Source of the DNA: an uncultured Alistipes sp.
GTDB lineage: Bacteria > Bacteroidota > Bacteroidia > Bacteroidales > Rikenellaceae
Reading direction: 5' to 3'
NCBI GenBank assembly: GCA_959604655.1
Contig: CAUHCL010000051.1
Span: 1 to 13,910 of the forward strand
DNA: 13,910 nt
A program made the translations under genes and the position numbers. The notes under the pieces are model-generated. The model did no database searches. It saw only the letters and a list, made by a program, of their open reading frames with translations, and was not told the origin of the DNA. This document shows positions 5,490-13,086 of this stretch, piece after piece; position 1 is the first letter of the stretch; every line of letters starts with the position of its first letter.

Positions 5490-6507
5490 ATTTCTCGTCG
5501 GCAGGGTAGCGGACGCCCAGTTGGCGGCGCACCTCGTCTATTATCTCGGCCGTCGCGAGCGAGCACTCGTGGGTGTTGACGCGCGATTCGATCCGGCCGT
5601 CGAACACCGTGTCGATAAATTCCTTTATCTCGTAATAGTACTCGTCGTGAGGCTGCTCGCGGCCGAGCATCTCGGCTTCGGCCTGTCGCTCGTGTCCCGA
5701 CGCGGGGGCCTGACGGGGGTAAAACCGCACGTCGACGGGAGTCTGTATGCGGTCGATCATGATGTTGCCATCCTCGCCCTCGATCTCGGAGGGCAGGTGG
5801 GAATTGGCTATTTTCGAGTATAGCAGCGTGGCGTTCATCCCGTCGTATTGCAGGTTGACGCTTCCCTGCCCGTCGACTCCGCTCGACAGCACCATGCCTT
5901 GCGCCGATACCGACTTCGGACGTCCGAAGAGCAGCACCAGAGGGTAGAGCGTGTATACTCCTATGTCCATCATCGCGCCGTTGGAGAGTTCGGGGCGGAA
6001 TGCGTTGAGGACGATTCCCTGCTTGAACTTGTCGTAACGCGACGAGTATTGGCAGAAGGAGGCGAAGTAGCGGCGCGGTGTGCCTATGCGGTGCAAATTC
6101 TCGCGTACCGCGTCGAACGACGGGCTGAGCGTGCTTTTCATCGCCTCCATCAGCGCGACGCCGTTGCGGCGCGAGGCGTCGATCATGCGGCGCACCTCGC
6201 GGGCATTCGACGCCAGGGGTTTCTCGCACAGCACGTGTTTTCCGTTCTCCATGCAGAGCACGGCATAGTCGGCGTGCGTGGAGTTGGGCGTGGCTATGTA
6301 CACGGCGTCCACCGCATCGGATGCCGCCATCTCGTCGGGTGAGGTGAATACGTGGGGTATGCCGTGCGCTGCGGCGAATTCCTCGCCGCGTTCGCGCGTG
6401 CGGGAGCATACGGCCGCGAGTTCGAAGCGTTCGTCCTCGCGTGCGCCCGCTATTACTCGGTCGGTTATGAAGTTGGTGCCGACCACACCGAAACGCAATC
6501 TCTTCAT
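5488..6507 (-). CDS. Gfo/Idh/MocA family NAD(P)-dependent oxidoreductase
   Basis: A 339-residue cytoplasmic dehydrogenase of the Gfo/Idh/MocA superfamily, which oxidises or reduces hydroxyl groups on sugars, inositols or similar compounds. The Rossmann start FGVVGTNFI is at residues 6-14, the YIATPNSTHADYA strand-helix unit follows at 70-82, and the conserved HVLCEKPLA with the catalytic-site Lys (EKP 95-97) is at 91-99. The C-terminal substrate domain contains GAMMDIGVYTL (177-187), with Tyr where many members have His. This DIGVY form is seen in the dihydrodiol-dehydrogenase-like branch. There is no signal peptide, so it is not the secreted GH109 type. It is last in the leftward cluster, 80 bases after lemA; a hairpin lies in that gap. 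The substrate is unknown. Confidence 0.88.
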   Translation of the reverse strand: MKRLRFGVVGTNFITDRVIAGAREDERFELAAVCSRTRERGEEFAAAHGIPHVFTSPDEMAASDAVDAVYIATPNSTHADYAVLCMENGKHVLCEKPLASNAREVRRMIDASRRNGVALMEAMKSTLSPSFDAVRENLHRIGTPRRYFASFCQYSSRYDKFKQGIVLNAFRPELSNGAMMDIGVYTLYPLVLLFGRPKSVSAQGMVLSSGVDGQGSVNLQYDGMNATLLYSKIANSHLPSEIEGEDGNIMIDRIQTPVDVRFYPRQAPASGHERQAEAEMLGREQPHDEYYYEIKEFIDTVFDGRIESRVNTHECSLATAEIIDEVRRQLGVRYPADEK

Positions 6508-6531
6508 GGGTCGAGTCGGTTTGAGGTTATT

Positions 6532-6566
6532 CTCTGTGGGCGGCTCTCGTGATGCGGCCCGCAGAG
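6532..6566 (-). other. Intergenic hairpin between the LemA gene and the oxidoreductase gene
   Basis: CTCTGTGGGC (6532-6541) and GCCCGCAGAG (6557-6566) can form a ten-pair stem with one mismatch or wobble and a 15-base loop. On the transcribed minus strand it is followed by AATAACC, not a T-run. It is therefore more likely an mRNA processing or stability structure than a strong terminator. Confidence 0.4.
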
Positions 6567-6587
6567 ACGTTATGTCGGACGGAGCGG

Positions 6588-7163
6588 TTAGAACTCCACC
6601 TTGGGTGCCTGCGACGCTCCCTCGTCGGATGCGAAGTATGGCTTCTGCTTGAACGAGAAGAGCATGGCTATAAGGTTGGCGGGGAATTTACGTATGGCGA
6701 TGTTGTAGGCCTGCGTCGCCTCGTTGAACTCCTTGCGCGCCACGGTGATGCGGTTCTCGGTCCCCTCCAGCTGCGCTTGCAGCTCCAGGAAATTCTGGTT
6801 GGCCTTCAGGTCGGGGTAGTTCTCCGACACGGCGATCAGCCGACCCAGTGCCGACGTCACCGACGACTGCGCTTTCTGATATGCGGCCAGCGTCTCTTCG
6901 TTCAGATCGTCGACCGAGACATTGACCGACGTGGCTTTCGCGCGTGCGTCGACCACAGCTTTCAGGGTCGATTCCTCGTGAGAGGCATAGCCCTTTACCG
7001 TCGCCACCAGATTGGGGATGAGGTCGGCGCGGCGCTGGTATTGCAGCTCGACGTTCGACCATGCGGTCTTTACCGCTTCCTCTTTGGTTACCATGCCGTT
7101 GTAGGTCGAGCATGATGTCATTGCGAACATGGCCACGATGGCCGCGAGAATGATTCGTTTCAT
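6588..7163 (-). CDS. LemA family lipoprotein
   Basis: A 191-residue LemA-type protein. The N-terminus is a lipoprotein signal with the lipobox MTSC and acylated Cys at residue 18. The family signature follows: a long helix with AVKTAWSNVELQYQRRADLI (30-49) and PNLV, then ESTLKAVVDARAKA, SENYPDLKANQNFLELQAQL, and TENRITVARKEFNEATQAYN near residues 135-154. The fold is a helical bundle on the outer face of a membrane; its biochemical role is unknown. It follows the TPM gene by 45 bases with no consensus promoter between, matching the well-known TPM/LemA gene pair in Bacteroidota. It probably acts with that protein at the envelope. Confidence 0.9.
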   Translation of the reverse strand: MKRIILAAIVAMFAMTSCSTYNGMVTKEEAVKTAWSNVELQYQRRADLIPNLVATVKGYASHEESTLKAVVDARAKATSVNVSVDDLNEETLAAYQKAQSSVTSALGRLIAVSENYPDLKANQNFLELQAQLEGTENRITVARKEFNEATQAYNIAIRKFPANLIAMLFSFKQKPYFASDEGASQAPKVEF

Positions 7164-7208
7164 GATTTTCGGTTGTTTATACTTTATATTATATATGTGC
7201 GTTTCACT

Positions 7209-8138
7209 CTACCAGCGCGATCCCGCGCCTCCTCCTCCGAAGCTGCCGCCTCCGAATCCGCCTCCTATACTGCCGCCGCCCGATCCGCCGAAACCTCCGA
7301 AGCCGCCCATGCCTCCTATGATGGTGCCGCCTCCGCCTCCGCGGCGGGTGCCCGAACCCGAGCCGTTGCCCGATCGGCGGCGGCGTTTTACCACCGCGCC
7401 GCAGTTGCCGCATACCAGAGTGTCCTCGTAGACCGACGCCCCTGCCGTGCGGCTTACCAGACGTGTGGAGTCGATACGCAGCGAGGTCTTATGACACTCG
7501 GGGCAGCGTCGACGGGCTCGGTAAAGCAGCCATACCGCAACGCAGTAGAAGAGCATGAATCCGCCGAAGACTAACAGTATGCCCGTCGGAATATCGTCGT
7601 CGTCCGTGTCGACGTAATCGTCGTTGCCGCCGTTGTCGAGCTCGCTCCCTTCGAGCGTTGAGCGGATGGCCTCCATGCCCGCCGTCATGCCGCCGTCGTA
7701 GTCGCCGCGGCGGAAGTAGGGCAGCATGCGCTGCGTCTGTATGCGTTTGCAGATGGCGTCGGGCAGCACTCCTTCGAGTCCGTATCCCGTCACGAAGCGT
7801 ATCTCGTGCTCCGATTCGACGAGCAGTATTCCCAGTCCGTTGTCGCTCTTGTTGCCCACGCCCCACTCGGAGAAGAGGCGGTAGGCGAAGTCGAACACGT
7901 CGTCGCTGTCGATCTCGCGCACGGCGACTATGGCCGTCTGGGCCAGGCCGCGGTGACGCAGGTCGTAGCATATCGAGTCGAGGCGCGCCACGGTCTCGGC
8001 GGAGAGTATTCCGTCGGGATTGGAGGTGAATCGGTAGCGGTCGCCGATCTGCACGTTGGGAATGTCCCGTGTCCCGTAGGGCCTTGCGGCCGCCACGAGG
8101 CACGACAGAATGAGTATTGCTGTGAGCAGGCGTTTCAT
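7209..8138 (-). CDS. TPM-domain (YgcG-like) membrane protein with zinc ribbon and Gly-rich tail
   Basis: A 309-residue protein. Residues 1-18 are a signal peptide. A TPM domain covers about 36-162 (VARLDSICYDLRHRGLAQTA, EWGVGNKSDNGLGILLV at 91-107, RFVTGYGLEGVLPD at 114-127). An acidic linker (168-184) leads to one transmembrane helix at about 185-206. A C2-C2 zinc ribbon follows (C212/C215 and C243/C246), then a basic KRRRR and a Gly-rich tail ending GGGGAGSRW, the usual end of this family. The TPM domain faces outward and the ribbon and tail inward. Members have been linked to photosystem repair and phosphatase activity in plants, but the bacterial role is unclear. It starts five bases after the GH13 stop and is followed by lemA, so the three genes form an operon. 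Confidence 0.88.
   Translation of the reverse strand: MKRLLTAILILSCLVAAARPYGTRDIPNVQIGDRYRFTSNPDGILSAETVARLDSICYDLRHRGLAQTAIVAVREIDSDDVFDFAYRLFSEWGVGNKSDNGLGILLVESEHEIRFVTGYGLEGVLPDAICKRIQTQRMLPYFRRGDYDGGMTAGMEAIRSTLEGSELDNGGNDDYVDTDDDDIPTGILLVFGGFMLFYCVAVWLLYRARRRCPECHKTSLRIDSTRLVSRTAGASVYEDTLVCGNCGAVVKRRRRSGNGSGSGTRRGGGGGTIIGGMGGFGGFGGSGGGSIGGGFGGGSFGGGGAGSRW
7212..7340 (-). repeat. Low-complexity Gly-rich coding repeat
   Basis: The last 43 codons of the TPM gene are mostly GGC/GGA glycine codons in irregular GGxGGF and GGGS units. On the plus strand they read as CCN-rich imperfect repeats. The array is degenerate rather than a clean tandem repeat, so it is a protein low-complexity tail rather than a mobile or regulatory repeat. 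Confidence 0.6.
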
Positions 8139-8143
8139 TTCCT

Positions 8144-9457
8144 TTATATTTTATCCGTTGCGGCTGCCTTGCGGAGTATGGTGTAGCTCCACGGCGCCAT
8201 GTCACGCCCGACGTGTGCGGGAAGCTCGGCCGCCTCGCCGCTCATGGCGTCGACGTAGCGTCCCGCGTATATGCCCGTATCGAAGTCGGCATACACGGTG
8301 TAGGGCGAGAGGTTGAGCAGGGCGACCACGCGGCTGTGGCCCGACTCGCGCACGAACGTCATGATGCAGTCCTTGGCGTTGTTCTCGATCTCGACGATGC
8401 GGCCGCCGCGCTCGCCCGCCTGCAACGCTTCCTCGCCGTGCTTGAGCGCTATGAGGCGGCGGTAGAGTTCGGTGTGGCGGTCGGGACGGTAGTCGGCGAT
8501 GGGGTCGCGGTCGAAGAAGGCGAATGAACGGTCGCAGCCGATCTCCTGCCCCGTGTATATGAGCGGCATGGCGGCCTCCCACAAAAAGGTGAGCGCCGTC
8601 ATGACGTCGAGCGCATCGCCGAAGCGCGCGAATTCGCTGCCGCTCCACGAATTTTCGTCGTGGTTGGAGGTGAACATCATCCGCATGGCGTGCCGCGGGT
8701 ACTTCTCGCGGTCGGCGTAGAGCGTGTTACGCAAATCCCATACCCGCCGTGCGCCTTTGGCTATGTCGCACATCATGTGATGTATCTCCCACGCGTAACC
8801 CATGTCGAAAGCGCGGTCGAAGAGGTTCAGTTCCTCGGCCTCGGCCAGCATGAAGATGTCGGGCTTCACGGCGTGGAGTACGGCCGACGCCTCCTGCCAG
8901 AATTCGATCGGCACGAGCATGGCCATGTCGCAGCGGAATCCGTCGACGGCGTGCCGCTCGATCCAGAAGCGCATGGCCTCGATCTGGCCCCGCCACACGG
9001 CGCGGTTGGCGTAGTTCAACTTGGCCGTGTCGGTCCAGTCCCACGGTACCTTTGCCGAGCCGTCGGCGTCGCGCTCGTACCAGTCGGCGGGCTTGCTGCG
9101 CATCCACGCCGCATCGCGCGAGGTGTGGTTGGCCACCCAGTCGAGCAGCACCTTCATTCCGAGCGAGTGGGCCTTGGCCACGAAAGAGTCGAGGTCGGCC
9201 ATGGTGCCGAACTCGGGATTCACGGCGCAGTAGTCGGCGATGGAGTAGTAGGAGCCCAGCGAGCCTTTGCGCTGCTCCAGCCCGATGGGGTAGATCGGCA
9301 TGAGCCACACGGCGTCGATGCCCATCGAGCGGAGAAATTCCAGCTTGCCTTCGGCGGCTTTCAGAGTGCCTTCGGGGGTGAGCTGGCGTATGTTCATTTC
9401 ATAAAGCACGGCCGAGTAACTCCATTCGGGATGTGCATAAGATGTGTTTTCGGTCAT
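8144..9457 (-). CDS. GH13 alpha-amylase-type glycoside hydrolase, cytoplasmic
   Basis: A 437-residue GH13 (alpha/beta)8-barrel enzyme acting on alpha-glucosidic bonds. All four GH13 conserved regions are visible: DWVANHTS (106-113), GFRCDMAM with nucleophile D177, FMLAEAEE with acid/base E206, and FTSNHDEN with D267. The catalytic triad is intact. The C-terminal part (about 355-437) is a short beta domain. There is no signal peptide or lipobox, so it should act in the cytoplasm on imported or internal alpha-glucans. The frame is open to 9511, but the -7 promoter element at 9480-9487 lies between, so the ATG at 9457 is chosen. It heads the leftward operon with the TPM and lemA genes and is divergent from susC. 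The subfamily and exact product (amylase, glucosidase, neopullulanase) cannot be told. Confidence 0.9.
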   Translation of the reverse strand: MTENTSYAHPEWSYSAVLYEMNIRQLTPEGTLKAAEGKLEFLRSMGIDAVWLMPIYPIGLEQRKGSLGSYYSIADYCAVNPEFGTMADLDSFVAKAHSLGMKVLLDWVANHTSRDAAWMRSKPADWYERDADGSAKVPWDWTDTAKLNYANRAVWRGQIEAMRFWIERHAVDGFRCDMAMLVPIEFWQEASAVLHAVKPDIFMLAEAEELNLFDRAFDMGYAWEIHHMMCDIAKGARRVWDLRNTLYADREKYPRHAMRMMFTSNHDENSWSGSEFARFGDALDVMTALTFLWEAAMPLIYTGQEIGCDRSFAFFDRDPIADYRPDRHTELYRRLIALKHGEEALQAGERGGRIVEIENNAKDCIMTFVRESGHSRVVALLNLSPYTVYADFDTGIYAGRYVDAMSGEAAELPAHVGRDMAPWSYTILRKAAATDKI

Positions 9458-9479
9458 CTGTTCGTTTTTGTTCGAAAAG

Positions 9480-9487
9480 CAAAAGTA
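9480..9487 (-). promoter_or_regulatory. -7 element of the GH13-TPM-lemA operon
   Basis: TACTTTTG on the minus strand (9487-9480) matches TAnnTTTG fully. The start would be near 9474, about 17 bases before the ATG at 9457. No clear TTTG is present at 19-21 bases upstream. It supports the shorter start of the GH13 protein. Confidence 0.55.
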
Positions 9488-9684
9488 AGAAAAATCTGTC
9501 GGGTTTCGCATTTTGCGCCTAAATTATCTTTCGCGGGCATCCGATTCGGGGCTGTGGTGTTTGCTGTCACAACTGTCTTTCCACATTCCAAGTTTCATGG
9601 GCTTCAATTTTTTAATGTATATGCAGTTTGCATTTTGATGTTTGACATATATATTTTGATTCAGAGGGTTTGTTTTTGAAAATG

Positions 9685-9693
9685 CCCCCCCCC
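9685..9693. repeat. Run of nine C in the GH13-susC intergenic region
   Basis: Nine consecutive C follow an ATG (9682-9684). The tract sits in AT-rich non-coding DNA between the divergent GH13 and susC genes. Homopolymer runs of this length are prone to slippage in replication and to sequencing error. The 518-base gap around it holds the GH13 promoter (9480-9487), this tract, a small ATGCA/TGCAT hairpin at 9621-9633, and the susC promoter with two inverted repeats. I see no gene in it. Confidence 0.8.
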
Positions 9694-9791
9694 TCGCGGC
9701 AACGCGTTGATTGCATGCGATATAGCTTGTGGAATGCGTTTCGATTTCGGGTTTCGAAAGGTGAAAAAGGGTCTGCGGGTGCGCCGAAAAA

Positions 9792-9822
9792 TTTGATGAT
9801 TGACAAAAATATGCTATATTCG
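9792..9822 (+). promoter_or_regulatory. Probable susC promoter
   Basis: TTTG (9792-9795) is followed after exactly 19 bases by TATATTCG (9815-9822), matching TAnnTTTG except for one base (C for T). The start would be near 9828, giving a leader of about 145 bases before the ATG at 9976. Long leaders are common for susC genes. Confidence 0.55.
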
Positions 9823-9839
9823 CATAACCAAACTTATGC
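9822..9839 (+). promoter_or_regulatory. Inverted repeat at the susC transcription start
   Basis: GCATAA (9822-9827) and TTATGC (9834-9839) are perfect reverse complements with a 6-base spacer. The left arm touches the last base of the -7 element and the dyad covers the predicted start. It could be an operator or the first hairpin of the leader RNA. Confidence 0.4.
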
Positions 9840-9859
9840 TAACCGATTTCGTTTTGCCC

Positions 9860-9877
9860 GATATGTATTCACATATC
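9860..9877 (+). promoter_or_regulatory. Hairpin in the susC leader
   Basis: GATATGT (9860-9866) and ACATATC (9871-9877) form a perfect 7-bp stem with an ATTC loop, about 30 bases into the predicted susC leader. There is no following T-run, so it is not a terminator. It may be a regulatory RNA hairpin or a protein-binding dyad. Confidence 0.4.
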
Positions 9878-9975
9878 AGCATTATAGCTTCGTTCAGTAT
9901 GATTGGGAAAAGGAATATGGTCACCTTTTGAAAATTGACCTGATAACAAACCTTTTAACCTTAATTTATTAAATT

Positions 9976-12900
9976 ATGGTCAGTTTCTACTCATTCTTTA
10001 AAAATGTAGGGGGGGAAATTACGATCTTCTGTAATTTCGGCATTTACGGCGGTCGCACTGCTCTTTACCGTAAATGCTAATGCGCAGAAGATAACGGTTC
10101 GCGGTACCGTTACAGACGAAAACGGTCCGATAATCGGAGCTACCGTAGTTGAAAAGGGTAACGAAACCAACGGTGTGAATACCGATATCGACGGTAAGTA
10201 CACCTTGAGTGTTCCCGCCTCGGCCGAACTCGTATTCGAGAGTATCGGTTACAAATCTCAAACAATCAAAGTCGGATCGAAAACCACGATCAACGTCAAG
10301 CTCGAAGAGGACAACCAGCGGTTGGACGACGTTGTGGTGACGGCCTACGGTACCCAGAAGAAGGCATCTATCGTGGGCGCCATTCAGACCGTGGAGCCGG
10401 GCAACCTGGAGGTAGGTACCAGCTCACGTCTGAGTAACAACCTCGCGGGTCAGATCGCGGGTGTGATCGCCTACAAACCTTCGGGCGAGCCGGGTTACGA
10501 CCAGTCGAGCTTCTGGATCCGCGGTATCTCGTCTTACACGGGAACCACCACTCCGCTGGTGTTGGTCGACGGTATCGAGCGTACGCTCGACGATCTGGAT
10601 GTCGAGCAGATCGAGTCGTTCTCGGTACTGAAGGACGCATCGGCTTCGGCCATGTACGGTGTGCGAGGCGCCAACGGTGTCATCGTCATCACCACCAAGC
10701 GCGGTAAGGTCGGCAAGCCTACGGTGTCGGTTCGCGTGGAGCAGTCGCTTCAGGCGCCCACCAAGCTGCCCAAGTTCGCCAGCGCGGCCGAGGACATGGA
10801 GTTGCAGAACCTGCTGTATGCCGAGGCTAACAACGGCGCTTACACTTGGTCTCCCGAGTTGATCGAGCGTACCCGTAACGGTTACGACCCCGATCTCTAT
10901 CCCGACGTGAACTGGCTGGAGACCGTCACCCGCGGCATGGCCGACAACACCCGTGCCACGGTGAATGTGAACGGCGGTAGCGAGCGCGTGCGTTATTCGT
11001 TGGTGGCCACCTATTTCCGTGAGAAGGGCATAATGGCCGTGGACGACAGCCTGCCTTTCGACACCGGCACCAAACTCAACAAGTTCACCGTTCGTTCGAA
11101 CGTGGACGTGAACATCACCAAAACCACTGTTCTCGGTATCTCGATCGGCGGATACATGCAGCACCTGCGCAAGTCGGCAGCATCTACCACCGACGTATTC
11201 AACTGGGCTTTCGAGACCCCGAGCTACGTTCACCCGCCCATCTATTCGGACGGTGACATTCCCGTGCGTCCGGGACGCGTGAATCCGTGGGCCGCGGCTA
11301 CGCAGAGCGGTTATACGCGCGAGAACTCGTTCAAGATCGAGTCGCTGGTATCGCTGGATCAGAGACTCGACATGATTACCGAGGGTCTGTCGCTGAATGC
11401 CAAGTTCTCTTTCGATAATTATCAGAACAAGTATTCGAACCGTACCAAGGGCGTTCGTTATTATGATGTGGCTGTGGCTCGCGACGAATACGGTAACCTT
11501 ATCAAGAACATGACTTCGGCGGGCGATGAGTTCCTCGGACACTCTGCGGGCGGCGGATTCGGAAACAACCGCACCTATCTCGAGGCCAGCATCCACTACA
11601 ACCGTCTGCTGGGCGAAAAGCACAATGTGGACGCGCTGTTCCTCTACATGCAGGACGGTTACGACAGCGGCGACATTCAGCCCTATCGTCATCAGGGTAT
11701 CTCGGGCCGTCTGTCGTATAACTTCGACAACCGCTATGTGGCCGAGTTCAACTTCGGTTACAACGGTTCGGAGAACTTCCTCAAGGGCCACCGTTACGGT
11801 TTCTTCCCCTCGGGTGCAATCGGCTGGATCATCTCGGAGGAGCCTTGGATGGCAGGCGTGAAGAACGTGCTTTCGACTTTGAAACTCCGTGCGTCGCTGG
11901 GTCTTGCGGGTAACGACTCGATCGGAGGCCGCCGCTTCGCCTACATGACCACCATCAACACCAGCAACGGCGGTTACGCATGGGGACACGAAGGTTCGCG
12001 ATATTATATGGACGGCGTTACCGAGGGACATACGGGTATTTCCGATCTTACGTGGGAGACCGTGCGTAAAGCCAACGTAGGTTTGGAGATCGGTCTTTGG
12101 AATGAACTGAACGTACAGGTGGATTTCTTCGACGAGTATCGTTCGGATATCTTCATCCAGCGCAGCAACACTATTCCCACGCAGATCGGTTTCATGACTA
12201 CTCCCTATGCCAACTACGGTATTGTGGACAACAAGGGTTTCGAGGCTTCGCTTACCTGGAACCACCGATTCAACAAGGATTTCCAGATACAGTTGCGCGG
12301 TACCGCGTCGTATGCCAAGAACTGGATCCGCGAGCGCGATGAAGCCGAATCTCTGAAGGGTACTTACCGCTCGGCTACCAACCGTTCGGTTAACGAGCAT
12401 ACGGGTTATATCGCTCTGCGTCTTTACGAGGATAGTGACTTTATCAACGGCGAATTGGATCCCAGTCTGCCGTTGCCCGCGTTGGGTTTGAACGTACAGC
12501 CCGGTGACATCATGTATGCCGACCTTAACGGGGACGACATAATCAATGATTTGGATATAACCTATCTGGGTCGTACCTCGGCTCCCCGTTTCGTATACGG
12601 TTTCGGAGGTAATTTCGTATTCAAGAATGTCGACTTCGGCTTCTTCTTCCAGGGTGTTGCCGACGCTTACAAGATATTGGGCGGCAACTCGTACTTCCTG
12701 CCGGGTTCGGGTGGTGGAATATTCGGTAATGTTTATGCAAACTACAACGATCGCTGGACTCCCGAGAATCCTTCGCAGGATGTGTTCTGGCCCCGTCTGC
12801 ACTATGGTTCGACTTCGCATAGCTCGGTTAGCTCGACTTGGTGGCTGAAGAACATGTCGTTCCTGCGTCTGAAGAACATCGAGTTGGGTTACAGCCTGCC

Positions 12901-13072
12901 CAAGGCATGGACCGACAAGATGCATCTGAAGGGCCTGCGCGTGTTCGTGAGCGGCAACGACCTCGTGACTTTCTCGGGCTTCAAGTTGTGGGATCCCGAG
13001 CTGGATACCCGTACGGGTCTTAAATATCCTACGATGAAATCCGTTCAGTTCGGTATTGATTTGAACTTCTAA
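9976..13072 (+). CDS. susC: SusC/RagA family TonB-linked outer membrane protein (apparent +1 frameshift near its start)
   Basis: An outer-membrane barrel that imports SusD-bound glycan or other ligand with TonB energy; about 1031 residues if corrected. Numbering in the corrected frame: signal peptide 1-37, a CarboxypepD_reg-like domain (about 40-110, GTVTDENGPIIGATV...), TonB box region DVVVTAYG (118-125), and a plug with QIAGV and DGIERTL. The SusC signature AMYGVRGANGVIVITT starts at 225. A long barrel follows, with the DLNGDDIINDLDITYLG loop near 849 and a C-terminal strand ending FGIDLNF. As sequenced the gene has no usable start: ATG 9976 is in another frame, and in the susC frame ATG 10004 is followed at once by TAG. 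Removing one G from the G7 run (10009-10015) joins ATG 9976 to the signal peptide. The first conventional in-frame start is GTG 10175, which would lose the signal peptide. It is followed after 14 bases by susD. Confidence 0.93.
10009..10015. repeat. G7 homopolymer at the susC frame break
   Basis: Seven consecutive G, eleven codons after the ATG at 9976. With seven G the ATG frame stops at a TAA around 10078-10080 after about 34 codons. With six G it continues into the complete SusC protein. It is the point where the frame must change. Confidence 0.85.
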
Positions 13073-13086
13073 AATCGGAGAAAACA

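Noticed and set aside
9800..9820. A sigma70-like TTGACA ... TATATT promoter before susC
   Set aside because: The spacing is only 9 bases, far from the 17 needed. The TTTG-N19-TATATTCG reading fits the phylum's promoter type.
9670..9972. A 100-residue open frame between the GH13 and susC genes
   Set aside because: It overlaps the susC promoter and leader repeats, has no recognisable domain, and its composition looks like translated AT-rich non-coding DNA. Its only nearby ATG is at the C9 tract.
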